64,000 nt of DNA from Myxococcales bacterium (GCA_022561775.1 JADFQO010000005.1:54198-118197); one strand, 5' to 3'. Counted from the stretch's first letter, positions 16,834 through 25,601 are shown. Notes: generated from the letters alone by a model not told the origin. Program-made: numbers and translations.

Positions 16834-18270
16834 ATGAAACTCCTGGCTGCCGACTTCGCAGAGAGTCTGCGCCGCGGAGAGCCGCGGATCGAAGCGCTTC
16901 GAACGGTGGGCGATCCCGATCCGGACGCAGCGGCTGCGTCTTTTTCGCTGGCCCTGGAAGAACCCAGTCTCGCCGCACACGCGGAGACCTGGGCGCCGGC
17001 ACTGCTGCGCTCCGCGCGACCTGGGCGCGGAGCGGAGCGCTTGCTCGCGGTCGCCCGCGCGCGCCGCAAGGCGGGTGGGATGTTTGACCCGCGCCGCACG
17101 CCCTCGCTACCGCTCGTACTCGGATCGAGCAACTTTCTCGCGCGACTGCTGGTGCGCCATCCCGATTGGGTCGAAGAGCTCGAAACCCCGCTGTCTGAAC
17201 CGATCCGCATCGAACCGATCGCTCCGGATTGGGACGCGATCCGCGAGGCCAAATACCGCGGCCTGCTCCGAATCGCGGCGGGCGACCTGTCGAATCGACC
17301 GTTCCGAGAGAGCCTGCGCGCACTCTCCAACCTCGCGGATGCTTGCCTCAATTCGGCGATGCAATGCACCGCACGCGAACTCCGCGCGTCAGACCAGCCC
17401 ATGCTCTTCGCGCTCGGCAAACTGGGTGGGGAGGAGCTCAACTTTTCTTCCGACGTGGACCTCCTGTTTCTCTACGATGCGTCAGCTGATGGCGACAACC
17501 TCGAGCGCAACCAGCGCGCAGCCAACTTCATCCGTCATCTCAAGAAAAGGATGGAACTGCCTACTGAAGACGGATTCATCTACCGCGTCGATCTCGACCT
17601 GCGACCGGAAGGTGTCGCGGGTGCACTTGCCAACTCGGTTACCGCTGCCCTCGATTACTACGAGAGATTCGGCGCGGAGTGGGAGCGCCAGATGCTGATC
17701 CGCCTGCGTGCGGTGACAGGCCCCCCCGTGCTGGCGAATGCGTTTTGCGAGGGAATTCTCCCGTTCGTCTACCGACGCAGCATCGACCATTCGGTGCTTC
17801 GTGCCGTGCGCGACATGAAACATCGGATCGAGACAGAACGGCGCGAGGCGCACCGGGATCTCGAAGTGGATCTCAAAGAGGGCCCGGGCGGCATTCGCGA
17901 CGTCGAATTCCTCGTACAGGCATTCCAGCTGTTCCTGGGCGGCCGCACGCCCGAGATTCGCACGGGCAACACACTGAACGGATTGGAGGCCTTGGGTCGA
18001 CTCGAAATGCTACCCGAAGATACCGCGGCCGAACTCTCCACCGCCTACCTCTGGCTCCGTCGCGCCGAACACGCTCAACAACTCGTCGAGGAGCAACAGA
18101 CGTCGAAATTTCCGCGCCACCCCAGTGCTCAGCTGGGACTCGCGCGGCGCATGGGATACCACGAGGCCTCCGGAGACGACGCGCGGGGGCGTCTGATCGG
18201 CGATTGGAATCGGTACCGCGCTCACGTGCGCAGCCATTTCGACGCCTTGGTATTGAGCGGCGATCCATGA
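16834..18270 (+). CDS. glnE: GlnE N-terminal half: glutamine synthetase adenylyl-removing domain, separate gene
   Basis: A 478-residue protein covering only the first half of GlnE. It has the nucleotidyltransferase signature FALGKLGGEELNFSSDVDLL with metal-binding D207 and D209, then YRVDLDLRPEGVAGALANSV, and the GlnE helical bundle (LKEGPGGIRDVEFLVQAFQL). In canonical GlnE (about 950 residues) this half removes AMP from glutamine synthetase. Here the reading frame stops at 18270, and the other half begins within an ATGA overlap. The ATG at 16834 has no good Shine-Dalgarno site; a GTG at 16750 in the same frame is an alternative. The catalytic residues are intact, so this looks like a true gene split and not decay. 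Confidence 0.88.
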   Translation: MKLLAADFAESLRRGEPRIEALRTVGDPDPDAAAASFSLALEEPSLAAHAETWAPALLRSARPGRGAERLLAVARARRKAGGMFDPRRTPSLPLVLGSSNFLARLLVRHPDWVEELETPLSEPIRIEPIAPDWDAIREAKYRGLLRIAAGDLSNRPFRESLRALSNLADACLNSAMQCTARELRASDQPMLFALGKLGGEELNFSSDVDLLFLYDASADGDNLERNQRAANFIRHLKKRMELPTEDGFIYRVDLDLRPEGVAGALANSVTAALDYYERFGAEWERQMLIRLRAVTGPPVLANAFCEGILPFVYRRSIDHSVLRAVRDMKHRIETERREAHRDLEVDLKEGPGGIRDVEFLVQAFQLFLGGRTPEIRTGNTLNGLEALGRLEMLPEDTAAELSTAYLWLRRAEHAQQLVEEQQTSKFPRHPSAQLGLARRMGYHEASGDDARGRLIGDWNRYRAHVRSHFDALVLSGDP

Positions 18271-19583
18271 GTTCGCTGAAAGATCGACTCATCGATGCGA
18301 TCCGTGGCGGCGTCCTCGAGTCGCGACTGGAAACCTCAGCGGCGCCGTTTCTCGAACGGCGGTCGAAGGACGCTGCCGCGGCGCGCCTCGACGGAGACGT
18401 GCTCTCTGGGCTGGCTCGCGTGCTGGCAAGCCAACCCATGGTCGCGGGATTCCTGAGTCACCGCCCTCGGCTGCTCGAGCGCATCGCCAATTCCGACACG
18501 ACAACGCTGACCACTCGGGCGAGAGAACTCGAAGAGGCGTCCGACGAGCGCGCGGGCGACCTCGAGACCGCTCTCGACGCGCTTCGAATTTTCAGACGCG
18601 AAGAGACGTGCCTGGCCGCCTGTCTCGACCTCGGAAGGGTCACCCCGTTCGAAGGCGTCTCCTACTTCCTGTCCGTGCTCGCCGAGGCGATGGCCCGTCG
18701 CGCGCTGAAGCTCGCACAAGACGAGTTGGGCGGCGCCCCCGCAGTCTCGGACTTTGCGGTACTCGGGATGGGAACGATCGCGGGTCGCGAATTCACCTAT
18801 CACTCGGATCTCGATCTGATCTTTCTGTGCAGTCGCGTCTCCGACGATATCTCGGTGACATCACGGGTCGGGCAGAGAATGATCTCCTATCTCGCCAACA
18901 TGACGGGCGCTGGCATCGTCTACACGGTGGACACCCGTCTGCGCCCCTCGGGACGTCAGGGCGTGCTGGTCACTTCCTTTGATCGCTTCGAAAGCTACCA
19001 GCTCGAGAGCGCGGAGACCTGGGAGCACATGGCGCTACTCCGAGCCCGCGCCATCGCGGGGCAAAGGGACGACGCGCAGAACATGCTCGAAGATGTGCGT
19101 CAGAAGGTGTTGGCGAGCGGCGCCAAGCCATGGAGCGACGTGGCAGAGCTGCGCACCAGGATCGAACATGAGAGAGCGCGGCCGTCCGAGCACACGATCG
19201 CGCTGAAGACCGGACGCGGTGGCTTGATGGACGTCGATTTTCTCGCCGCGGGTGGCATGCTCGAGCTGCGACCCGATCGCTTCCCGCTGCTTCCAAGTGT
19301 GCCCGGGATGCTCAACACCATCGCCCAGAACCCGAAGGTCACGCAGCTCCTTGACGACTACGCGCTCTTGCGACTGGTGGAATCCAGAGCCCGCCTGATT
19401 GCAGGCCGGTCCGTCGACGACGCGAGGACCGATGGCGACCAACTTGCCCTGCTCGGCGAACTCGTCGATCCAAAGATCGAGCCGTCGGCCCTGCTCGAAG
19501 AGATCTCCAAAGCGCAGGAGCGGATCCGAACCGCGTTCGAATCCGTCGTTTCACACGACGCGATTTCTGCGCTGTCCGACTGA
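18267..19583 (+). CDS. glnE: GlnE C-terminal half: glutamine synthetase adenylyltransferase domain, separate gene
   Basis: A 438-residue protein matching the second half of GlnE. It starts MSSLKDRLIDAIRGGVLESR and contains LASQPMVAGFLSHRPRLLER, the linker-proximal part of the adenylyltransferase domain. The catalytic signature FAVLGMGTIAGREFTYHSDL carries D181 (D183 follows in the next residues), followed by TVDTRLRPSGRQGVLVTSF and the helical bundle ALKTGRGGLMDVDFLAAGGM. It would attach AMP to glutamine synthetase. The usual G-K-L-G-G is altered to G-T-I-A-G, which may affect substrate contacts. Its ATG overlaps the stop of the first half (ATGA, 18267-18270), so the two polypeptides should be made in equal amounts and probably work together. 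Confidence 0.88.
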   Translation: MSSLKDRLIDAIRGGVLESRLETSAAPFLERRSKDAAAARLDGDVLSGLARVLASQPMVAGFLSHRPRLLERIANSDTTTLTTRARELEEASDERAGDLETALDALRIFRREETCLAACLDLGRVTPFEGVSYFLSVLAEAMARRALKLAQDELGGAPAVSDFAVLGMGTIAGREFTYHSDLDLIFLCSRVSDDISVTSRVGQRMISYLANMTGAGIVYTVDTRLRPSGRQGVLVTSFDRFESYQLESAETWEHMALLRARAIAGQRDDAQNMLEDVRQKVLASGAKPWSDVAELRTRIEHERARPSEHTIALKTGRGGLMDVDFLAAGGMLELRPDRFPLLPSVPGMLNTIAQNPKVTQLLDDYALLRLVESRARLIAGRSVDDARTDGDQLALLGELVDPKIEPSALLEEISKAQERIRTAFESVVSHDAISALSD

Positions 19584-19644
19584 ACGGCAGAATTTCAGGG
19601 GTGCCTTTCGACGAAATTTCTCGGATGCGCAGAAACCCTGTGCA

Positions 19645-19667
19645 ACTTCCCCTCTTGGAAGTGTTTT
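19645..19667 (+). terminator. Weak intrinsic terminator candidate after the glnE pair
   Basis: ACTTCC and GGAAGT form a six-base-pair stem with a six-base CCTCTT loop, followed by GTTTT. It lies about 60 bases after the second glnE stop and before the zinc-ribbon gene. The stem is short and AT-rich, so confidence is low. Confidence 0.3.
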
Positions 19668-19773
19668 CCGACTTCAGCAAGTGCCGTCGCCGATCAAGTC
19701 CAACGCGGTGCATCCCGATGTTCTCCGCACAGCGAGCCCCGCTGAAAGGCTCGCCCGGAGGCTCCGTACTGCC

Positions 19774-20664
19774 GTGCGCCTGGTCGCCTGCTTGAATTGC
19801 CATACCCAATACGACGTCACAGACGTACACGCGAAGACCATCCCGTGCCGCTGCGGCGAAGCAATCGACAACGTTCCGCTTCAGGCCAAGGACGCCCGGA
19901 TTGCGCGATGCGGCTCCTGCGGCGCCGGAGTCCAACGCGACGCGGAGTCCTGTCAATACTGCGGATCCGAGATCGTCCGCGAGCCGGGCGAACACAGTCT
20001 GATCTGCCCCGAGTGCTATGCGCGCTGCGCGAACGGATCGCGATTCTGTACCGCTTGTGGTGTCGGCATCCGGCCGGAGCAGGTGCGGATCGAGGGATAC
20101 GAACTCCCCTGCCCGGCCTGCTCGACGCTGATGCCACCGCGGCAGGTCGGCGGCATCGGAGTCAACGAATGCCTGTCGTGCCACGGGCTCTGGACGCCGG
20201 GTGAAAGCTTCGACCTTCTCGTGAGTCGCGCAATCGAGGCGCGTCAGCAAGCCAGCCCGGCGGAGTTGTACGCCCTCAAACCGCGGGTCACGGGTTCCAA
20301 CCCCGCCAGGCAGAGCGTGCGGTATCGAAACTGCCCCGAGTGCGACGGATCCATGGCACGCCGCAACTACCGCAACAAGTCTGGAGTCATCATCGACACC
20401 TGCTCGAAACACGGCGTCTGGCTGGACGCCGACGAACTGGAGCAGATCGCGGGCTTCATCCTCAGCGGCGCGGCCGGCGAACGGTTCGAACCCGAGTCCG
20501 CTGAAGAGCGCAAGCAGAAAGCGGCTTCGGCAGCGGCCTTGGCACGCTTCGCAGCTGAACGCGCGAAAAGCCAGTTCAACCAGACGTCTGGTCTCTCGAG
20601 TTTTTCGAGCGACGGAGGCGCGGTCGAATCGATTGCAAGTCTACTGTTCAAGATGCTGAACTAG
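19774..20664 (+). CDS. Multi-zinc-ribbon protein with zf-TFIIB domain
   Basis: A protein of about 296 residues packed with CxxC pairs: CLNC, CGSC, CQYC, CPEC, CTAC, CPAC, CLSC and CPEC. The last two paired blocks, LPCPACSTLMPPRQVGG with VNECLSCHGLW and YRNCPECDGSMARRNY with IDTCSKHGVWLDADELEQI, are the TFIIB-type zinc-finger (zf-TFIIB) signature. The GTG at 19774 is preferred: the frame upstream runs antisense-like sequence, and GGAGG lies 12 bases before it. The gene ends 10 bases before the SPFH/GYF gene. Zinc-ribbon and SPFH (virion-core-like) proteins are recurrent neighbours, so the two probably form one functional unit at a membrane, though the role is not known. Confidence 0.75.
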   Translation: MRLVACLNCHTQYDVTDVHAKTIPCRCGEAIDNVPLQAKDARIARCGSCGAGVQRDAESCQYCGSEIVREPGEHSLICPECYARCANGSRFCTACGVGIRPEQVRIEGYELPCPACSTLMPPRQVGGIGVNECLSCHGLWTPGESFDLLVSRAIEARQQASPAELYALKPRVTGSNPARQSVRYRNCPECDGSMARRNYRNKSGVIIDTCSKHGVWLDADELEQIAGFILSGAAGERFEPESAEERKQKAASAAALARFAAERAKSQFNQTSGLSSFSSDGGAVESIASLLFKMLN

Positions 20665-20674
20665 GAGAAATCGC

Positions 20675-21799
20675 ATGGGCCTGATGAACAAGCTTCGAGC
20701 CGAACTGCTCGACATCATCGAGTGGATCGACGACAGCCGGCACACGCTCGTCTGGCGTTTTCCGCGCTACCACAATCAGATCAAGTACGGCGCTCAGTTG
20801 ATCGTCCGCCCCGGTCAGCAGGCGATTTTCGTCATCGAGGGAAAGATCGCAGACGTATTCGCTCCGGGGCAGTATCGGCTCGAAACCAAGAATCTACCGC
20901 TGCTCAGCACCATCGCAGGCTGGAAATACGGCTTCGACAGCGCCTTCAAATCCGAAGTCTACTTCGTCAACACCCGTCAGATCACGGACCTGAAATGGGG
21001 AACCCCGAACCCGGTGATGATGCGCGATCCCGACTTCGGGAACATCCGAGTGCGCGCCTTCGGCACCTACACCCTCAAGGCGAAAGATCCCAAGACCCTG
21101 CTCCGCGAGCTGGTCGGAACCGACGGTACTTTCGAAACCGAAGAAATCAGTGAGCTTCTGCGCTCGATCGTGAATACCTCTTTCGCCGACGTCGTCGCGA
21201 AATCCGAAATTCCCGTGCTCGATTTCTCAGCCCACTACCATGAGCTAGGTGAAGAGATCCGCAAGGTGGTGGTGGAGCGCGTCGACGCCGAATATGGCCT
21301 CGAGATCCCGCAGCTCTACATCGTCAACATCTCCGTACCCGCTGAAGTCGAACAAGCACTCGACGCGCGAACCAGCATGAACGCCATCGGCGACATGGCG
21401 GCCTATCAGCGTTATCAACTCGGACAGGCCATGTCTGTCGCCGCTGCCAACCCCGCAGGCGGCCTCGCCGGAGCCGGCGTAGGGCTCGGCATGGGTCTGG
21501 GCATCGCGCAAACGATGGGTGCGACGCCGGCGCCGGCTGGAAGCGCGCCTTCTGCACAGAACCCGCCACCGCCGCCGCCCGCAGCGAGCTGGCACATCGC
21601 GGTGAATGGTCAAACCCAGGGCCCCTTCACGCCCGAACAGATTGCAGAGGGACTCGCCGCTGGACAGCTACGCGGAGATTCACTCGTCTGGACCGCGGGA
21701 ATGGCAAATTGGATGGCCGCCAACCAGGTACCGGCGCTCGCAACGTTGTTCCAGCCGACCCCTCCTCCACCGCCGGTACCAACCCCCGACACTGAATGA
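20675..21799 (+). CDS. SPFH/Band 7 (virion-core-like) protein with C-terminal GYF_2 domain
   Basis: A 374-residue protein. Residues about 25-250 form an SPFH domain of the YdjI/virion-core type: LIVRPGQQAIFVIEGKIADV, then FAPGQYRLETKNLPLLSTI and the VRAFGTYTLKAKDPKTLL repeat. A Gly/Ala-rich stretch (about 255-290) and a proline run connect to a GYF_2 domain (WHIAVNGQTQGPFTPEQIAE), which usually binds proline-rich peptides. The protein itself ends in a proline-rich tail (TPPPPPVPTPDTE), a possible ligand for that domain. The ATG at 20675 follows AGGAGAA. It sits 10 bases after the multi-zinc-ribbon gene, probably in one operon. The virion-core name is historical; there is no phage gene nearby. 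Confidence 0.82.
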   Translation: MGLMNKLRAELLDIIEWIDDSRHTLVWRFPRYHNQIKYGAQLIVRPGQQAIFVIEGKIADVFAPGQYRLETKNLPLLSTIAGWKYGFDSAFKSEVYFVNTRQITDLKWGTPNPVMMRDPDFGNIRVRAFGTYTLKAKDPKTLLRELVGTDGTFETEEISELLRSIVNTSFADVVAKSEIPVLDFSAHYHELGEEIRKVVVERVDAEYGLEIPQLYIVNISVPAEVEQALDARTSMNAIGDMAAYQRYQLGQAMSVAAANPAGGLAGAGVGLGMGLGIAQTMGATPAPAGSAPSAQNPPPPPPAASWHIAVNGQTQGPFTPEQIAEGLAAGQLRGDSLVWTAGMANWMAANQVPALATLFQPTPPPPPVPTPDTE

Positions 21800-21880
21800 C
21801 CGCATCGATGCGCCGTTGAATATCTAAAGTCACGATTCGCTCGCGTCATCGAACCGGCGAAGTCTGTCCTGATAATGCGT

Positions 21881-21901
21881 AATTCAACGCATCATTGAAT
21901 T
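21881..21901. promoter_or_regulatory. AT-rich inverted repeat upstream of the MttB-family gene
   Basis: AATTCAA and TTGAATT flank a seven-base spacer in an unusually AT-rich patch. The overlapping stretch ATCATTGAATTCATTGAT is an imperfect palindrome centred on GAATTC. It lies just upstream of the promoter candidate at 21909-21938 and so could be a regulator-binding site; this is inferred from position and symmetry only. Confidence 0.35.
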
Positions 21902-21908
21902 CATTGAT

Positions 21909-21938
21909 TTGCCAACCGCCGAGCGGGCGCGCTAGCCT
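21909..21938 (+). promoter_or_regulatory. Sigma-70-like promoter for the MttB-family gene
   Basis: TTGCCA (21909-21914) and TAGCCT (21933-21938) are separated by 18 bases. The start codon is 27 bases downstream with AAGGAG between. Both hexamers are imperfect, but the spacing is right. Confidence 0.4.
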
Positions 21939-21964
21939 GGGTGCACCGCGAAGGAGTTTGATCG

Positions 21965-23569
21965 ATGATCGAGGACAGCCCGGCGCAAAAGGCCCGCGTG
22001 AAGCCGCACCGAGGCGGCCGCAAGAGCGGAGGGCGCGCCGGACGCCACGCGAAGCGGAGGAAAGGTACCGCGGGAATGGCCGTTCGCCCCGGGATCGAAG
22101 GCGGCGCCTACAAGCCATTGAGCGAACGCGACATCGAACGCATCCACGATACGGCACTCAATGTGCTGGCAAACATCGGGATCGGGGATCCGATACCGGA
22201 GATTCTGGAATACGCGCTTCCGAAGGGATGCACACTCGACGATAAAGGGCGTTTGCGTTTTCCTCGCTCTCTCGTTGAGGATCTCATCGACGGTTCCGCC
22301 AAGGAATACGTGATGTATGCCCCGAACCCGAAAAACGACCTCGAAATCAGTGGACAGCGGGTCCACATGGCGACGTCGGGCGAGGCGGTCAACATCCTCG
22401 ACTACGAGACGCAGACCTATCGACCATCGCTGCTCACAGACCTCTACGATGCGGCTCGCCTCGCGGACCAGCTCGAACACATCCACAATTTTGGCCAGCC
22501 CTTCATCGCCACGGAATGGAGCGAGAACCTCTTTGTCCACGATATGAATATCGCCTATGCGGAGTTGGCGGGGACCGACAAGCCCTTGGCTCTCGGCATT
22601 GCGATGGTTGAGCACATCGACCCGCTCATCGCCCTTTTCGACGCATACCTCGGAAAGGAAGGCGGCTTCTTGAAGCGCCCCTTCTGCATCTTCGGCGGTT
22701 GTCCGATCGTTTCGCCGCTTCGTTTCGGCAAGGAAAACGCGGAAGTGCTCGTCAAGGTCGCGCAGCTCGGGCTGACGGGTGACATCGCGATCGCCGCCCA
22801 GGCGGGTGCGACGGCTCCCGCTGCTCTGGCTGGCGCGCTCGTACAAACCTTTGCGTCGTCTCTGGCGTGCCTGTGCGTGATGAACCTGATCCGGCCGGGA
22901 AGCGCGCTCAATTTCGGCATCTGGCCATTCATCTCGGACCTGCGAACCGGAGCATTCAGCGGCGGAAGCGGCGAAGAGGCTCTGGTGATCGCTTCGGCCA
23001 CCCAATTGGCCAACTACTACGGGCTGACCACCAGCGTCCCCAGCGGCATGACCGATTCGAAGACGATGGACGCGCAGGCGGGCTACGAAAAGGCGATTAC
23101 GACGACCGCAGCCACCTTGGCGGGAGGAAACATCGTCAGCTGCTATCCGGGCATCGTCGGAAGCCTTCTCGCACAATCCTTCGAGGGAATGGTCATCGAC
23201 AACGACATGATGGGAAGCGTGCTGCGCCTGCTGCGAGGCGTCGAGGTCTCGGACGAGACACTCTCCTACGACATCATCGAGAACACGGTCCACGGTGTGG
23301 GACACTTCCTCGACCAGGATCAGACACTCGAGATCATGCAGACCGAGTATCTCTATCCAGAAGTCGGAGATCGGCGCACTGCAAACGATTGGCAGGACAG
23401 CGGCGGAGAGACCGTGTACGAGCTCGCTCATGCGCGGGTCAAGCGGCTGCTATCGGGCCACCATCCCGAATACATCGAGCCCTCGGCCGACGGGAGAATC
23501 CGCGAGCAATTCCCGATCAAACTCGACCCGAAAGACATGAAGCCCGGGAACGGACGGTGGGAAGACTGA
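21965..23569 (+). CDS. Trimethylamine methyltransferase (MttB) superfamily protein, non-pyrrolysine
   Basis: A 534-residue protein with MttB-superfamily features: a TIM barrel with LSERDIERIHDTALNVLANI near the N-terminus, RVHMATSGEAVNILDYET, and the C-terminal half GIWPFISDLRTGAFSGGSGE with QLANYYGLTTSVPSGMTDSK. There is no in-frame TAG, so it lacks pyrrolysine and belongs to the large non-Pyl group. Those members transfer methyl groups from glycine betaine or other quaternary amines to a corrinoid protein. No corrinoid protein or reactivase gene is adjacent, so partner and substrate are unknown. The first 40 residues form a strongly basic extension (KPHRGGRKSGGRAGRHAKRR). A second Met (MAVRPGIEGG, position 38) could be the real start, but the first ATG has AAGGAG seven bases upstream. 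Confidence 0.85.
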   Translation: MIEDSPAQKARVKPHRGGRKSGGRAGRHAKRRKGTAGMAVRPGIEGGAYKPLSERDIERIHDTALNVLANIGIGDPIPEILEYALPKGCTLDDKGRLRFPRSLVEDLIDGSAKEYVMYAPNPKNDLEISGQRVHMATSGEAVNILDYETQTYRPSLLTDLYDAARLADQLEHIHNFGQPFIATEWSENLFVHDMNIAYAELAGTDKPLALGIAMVEHIDPLIALFDAYLGKEGGFLKRPFCIFGGCPIVSPLRFGKENAEVLVKVAQLGLTGDIAIAAQAGATAPAALAGALVQTFASSLACLCVMNLIRPGSALNFGIWPFISDLRTGAFSGGSGEEALVIASATQLANYYGLTTSVPSGMTDSKTMDAQAGYEKAITTTAATLAGGNIVSCYPGIVGSLLAQSFEGMVIDNDMMGSVLRLLRGVEVSDETLSYDIIENTVHGVGHFLDQDQTLEIMQTEYLYPEVGDRRTANDWQDSGGETVYELAHARVKRLLSGHHPEYIEPSADGRIREQFPIKLDPKDMKPGNGRWED

Positions 23570-23749
23570 TCGGCCGTTCCGAGAGGGCGAATCGAGAATC
23601 CGCCAGGCGATCCGAGTTTCAGCCGCATATCGGACCGAAGGCATGATATCCTGCCAGTGGGGGTCGCTTCCGTGTAGGGTTCTCACGGAGGGAGTTATCG
23701 AGGCCGCTGTGTGGTAAATTTGCCATGCAAATTGGAGGGGAGGCTTGCA

Positions 23750-24004
23750 ATGTCGAAGGTCTTGTTCGCAATTTCGCTAATGGTTCTACTGGCTTGTGGC
23801 ACCGGGGAGTCCGGCTCGGGGGCAACTGGCAGCACTTCGGATACACCGCCGGTCTCCGCAATGGCGTCGTCTGGTGACGGCGCGGAGGGGGTCGAAGGCG
23901 AGGAGATCGACCTCGAAGCCAACCGGGCGGCGGCCCAGGAGAAGACAGCGGCGGAAGCCGCTTCCGGCGCTGCGGCTGACGCAGCCAGCGGAACCGGCAA
24001 CTGA
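23750..24004 (+). CDS. Small Ala/Gly/Ser-rich lipoprotein
   Basis: An 84-residue protein starting MSKVLFAISLMVLLACGTGE. The signal peptide ends in the lipobox MVLLAC, so the mature protein would be about 68 residues anchored at C16. The mature part is low in complexity, acidic, and rich in Ala, Gly, Ser and Glu (GEEIDLEANRAAAQEKTAAE). The ATG at 23750 follows an excellent GGAGGGGAGG site. It has no homologue I recognise. The composition resembles small outer-membrane lipoproteins or cell-wall linkers. A TAAATT at 23715-23720 could be its -10 box. Confidence 0.65.
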   Translation: MSKVLFAISLMVLLACGTGESGSGATGSTSDTPPVSAMASSGDGAEGVEGEEIDLEANRAAAQEKTAAEAASGAAADAASGTGN

Positions 24005-24473
24005 TTCGATCGAAGCAGCCGGACCCGAGGCCAAGGCGCGCCTAGGGTCCGGCTCCTCCGACGGCGCCAAATCATCGCCGAACTCGGGTCCCCGCACATC
24101 GATCACGAGGCGTCAGCCCCTTCACCGCGACGCGCGGCCGATGTAAAGCGAGACCAGCCTGCCGATGAAAACGGCTCCCTTCGACCAATGCCGCGACCGC
24201 GTTCGCTCTGAATGGATCGGCGAAAACCAGCATCAATCTGCACGTGAACTGGAAAACGCGGCGAGCGGCACCGATGGCACCCGAGATCCTGCGGCGCCTT
24301 GAAGAACTCGGCAAAGAACACTTCAAACTTCCGCGGCCCCCCTGGGCCGGACGAAGCATCGCGCTCGACAACAAACCCGAGCGCTGAATGCCCTGGTGCA
24401 TCAAGCGGAGCATCGCACGATGAACCGATCAAATGCTCGCCGCTCCGTGGCGCGGTAGAATCATCCGGACGCG
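24005..24473. other. Gene-poor gap (469 bases) with a possible remnant
   Basis: No complete gene is supported here. A plus-strand frame open from 24169 to the TGA at 24387 ends in MAPEILRRLEELGKEHFKLP plus about 17 further residues, which reads like protein, but it has no convincing start or Shine-Dalgarno site. It could be a decayed gene end. The right end holds the promoter candidate of the MCE operon. Confidence 0.4.
24456..24461 (+). promoter_or_regulatory. -10-like box (TAGAAT) upstream of the MCE operon
   Basis: GCGGTAGAATCATCC ends 12 bases before the permease ATG, so the transcript leader would be only a few bases long. Same GGTANNAT layout as at 10834. Confidence 0.4.
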
Positions 24474-25601
24474 ATGCCCGCTGCTGACAAAATCGATCTC
24501 AATCGACTGCCGAATGGCGAACTCCTGATTCGGCTCTCGGGACGCTGGACACTCGCCGAAGGCGTGCCAGCGATCGAGAGCGTGCGGACCGAATGCGAGG
24601 GAGTCGCACCCCCAAGCTGCGTGACATTCGACACACAGGCGATCACGGACTGGGACTCCGCTCTACCGACCTTTCTGGGCGGGCTGCTGGATCATTTCGC
24701 GAGACGCGGAATCGACACGGATCGGTCGGGTCTGCGCGAAGGCGTCCGGCGCTTGCTCGACCTGGCGGCGGCCGTGCCCGAGACCGGGATCGAGGTCGAA
24801 CCCGCAGGCGGCTCCTGGGTAACGAGGTTCGGGCTCGCGGCGATTCGCCGAGGCAAATCCGCGGCCGAGAGCATCGGCTTCCTCGGAGAAATCGCGATCG
24901 CACTGCTGCGACTCGCGGCGGGTCGCGCCCAATTTCGCGCTTCGGATTTCACGCTCGCCGTCCAACAGTGCGGCGCCGAGGCCGTCGGGATCGTCACGCT
25001 GGTGAGCTTTCTGGTCGGACTGATCCTTGCGTTCATCGGGGCGATCCAGCTTCAACAGTTCGGCGCGCAAATCTTCGTCGCAGACCTCGTCGGCCTCGGG
25101 ATGGCGCGAGAGATGGGGGCGATGATGACCGCCATCATCATGGCGGGCCGTACGGGAGCATCCTTCGCCGCGCAGCTCGGAACGATGACGGTCAACGAGG
25201 AGATCGACGCCCTCAAGACCCTGGGAATCTCTCCCACGGAGTTCCTGGTTCTGCCGCGTCTACTCGCGCTGATGCTCATGATGCCCCTGCTCTGCCTCTA
25301 TGCGGACGTGATGGGAATCGTCGGCGGCGCGGTCGTGGGGGTCGGCATGCTCGACCTCGGGCTGGTGAGCTACTTCGACGAAACGCGCAGCGCCCTCTCG
25401 TTTGCCGACTTCGGGGCCGGCTTGATCAAGGCCGTGGTCTATGGAAGCCTCGTCGCGGTGTCCGGCTGCCTACGGGGGATGCAGTGCGGCAGGAGCGCGT
25501 CGGCGGTGGGAGCCGCGACAACGTCCGCGGTCGTCACTTCGATCGTACTGATCGTAATCGCTTCTGGCATCATCAACGTAATCGATCACATTCTCGGATA
25601 G
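24474..25601 (+). CDS. mlaE: MCE/Mla-type lipid ABC transporter permease with N-terminal STAS domain
   Basis: A 375-residue protein. Residues about 1-105 form a STAS-like domain (LIRLSGRWTLAEGVPAIESV, TFDTQAITDWDSALPTFLGG); in E. coli the STAS subunit MlaB is separate. The rest is the MlaE permease fold: FLVGLILAFIGAIQLQQFGA, AREMGAMMTAIIMAGRTGAS and TVNEEIDALKTLGISPTEFL, the family signature between spans. It is the membrane part of an importer/exporter that moves phospholipids or other lipids between inner and outer membrane. It is the first gene of a four-gene operon with ATPase, MCE protein and PqiC-like lipoprotein. Confidence 0.93.
   Translation: MPAADKIDLNRLPNGELLIRLSGRWTLAEGVPAIESVRTECEGVAPPSCVTFDTQAITDWDSALPTFLGGLLDHFARRGIDTDRSGLREGVRRLLDLAAAVPETGIEVEPAGGSWVTRFGLAAIRRGKSAAESIGFLGEIAIALLRLAAGRAQFRASDFTLAVQQCGAEAVGIVTLVSFLVGLILAFIGAIQLQQFGAQIFVADLVGLGMAREMGAMMTAIIMAGRTGASFAAQLGTMTVNEEIDALKTLGISPTEFLVLPRLLALMLMMPLLCLYADVMGIVGGAVVGVGMLDLGLVSYFDETRSALSFADFGAGLIKAVVYGSLVAVSGCLRGMQCGRSASAVGAATTSAVVTSIVLIVIASGIINVIDHILG

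Noticed and set aside
20675..21799. Prophage element because of the virion-core-like SPFH protein
   Set aside because: The family name is historical; no integrase, capsid or tail genes and no attachment sites are present.
21965..23569. Pyrrolysine-containing trimethylamine methyltransferase
   Set aside because: No in-frame TAG codon in the gene and no pyl genes in the window.
24169..24387. Short plus-strand frame ending in a protein-like sequence before the MCE operon
   Set aside because: No start codon with ribosome binding site near its beginning and no recognised family; noted only in the gap description.
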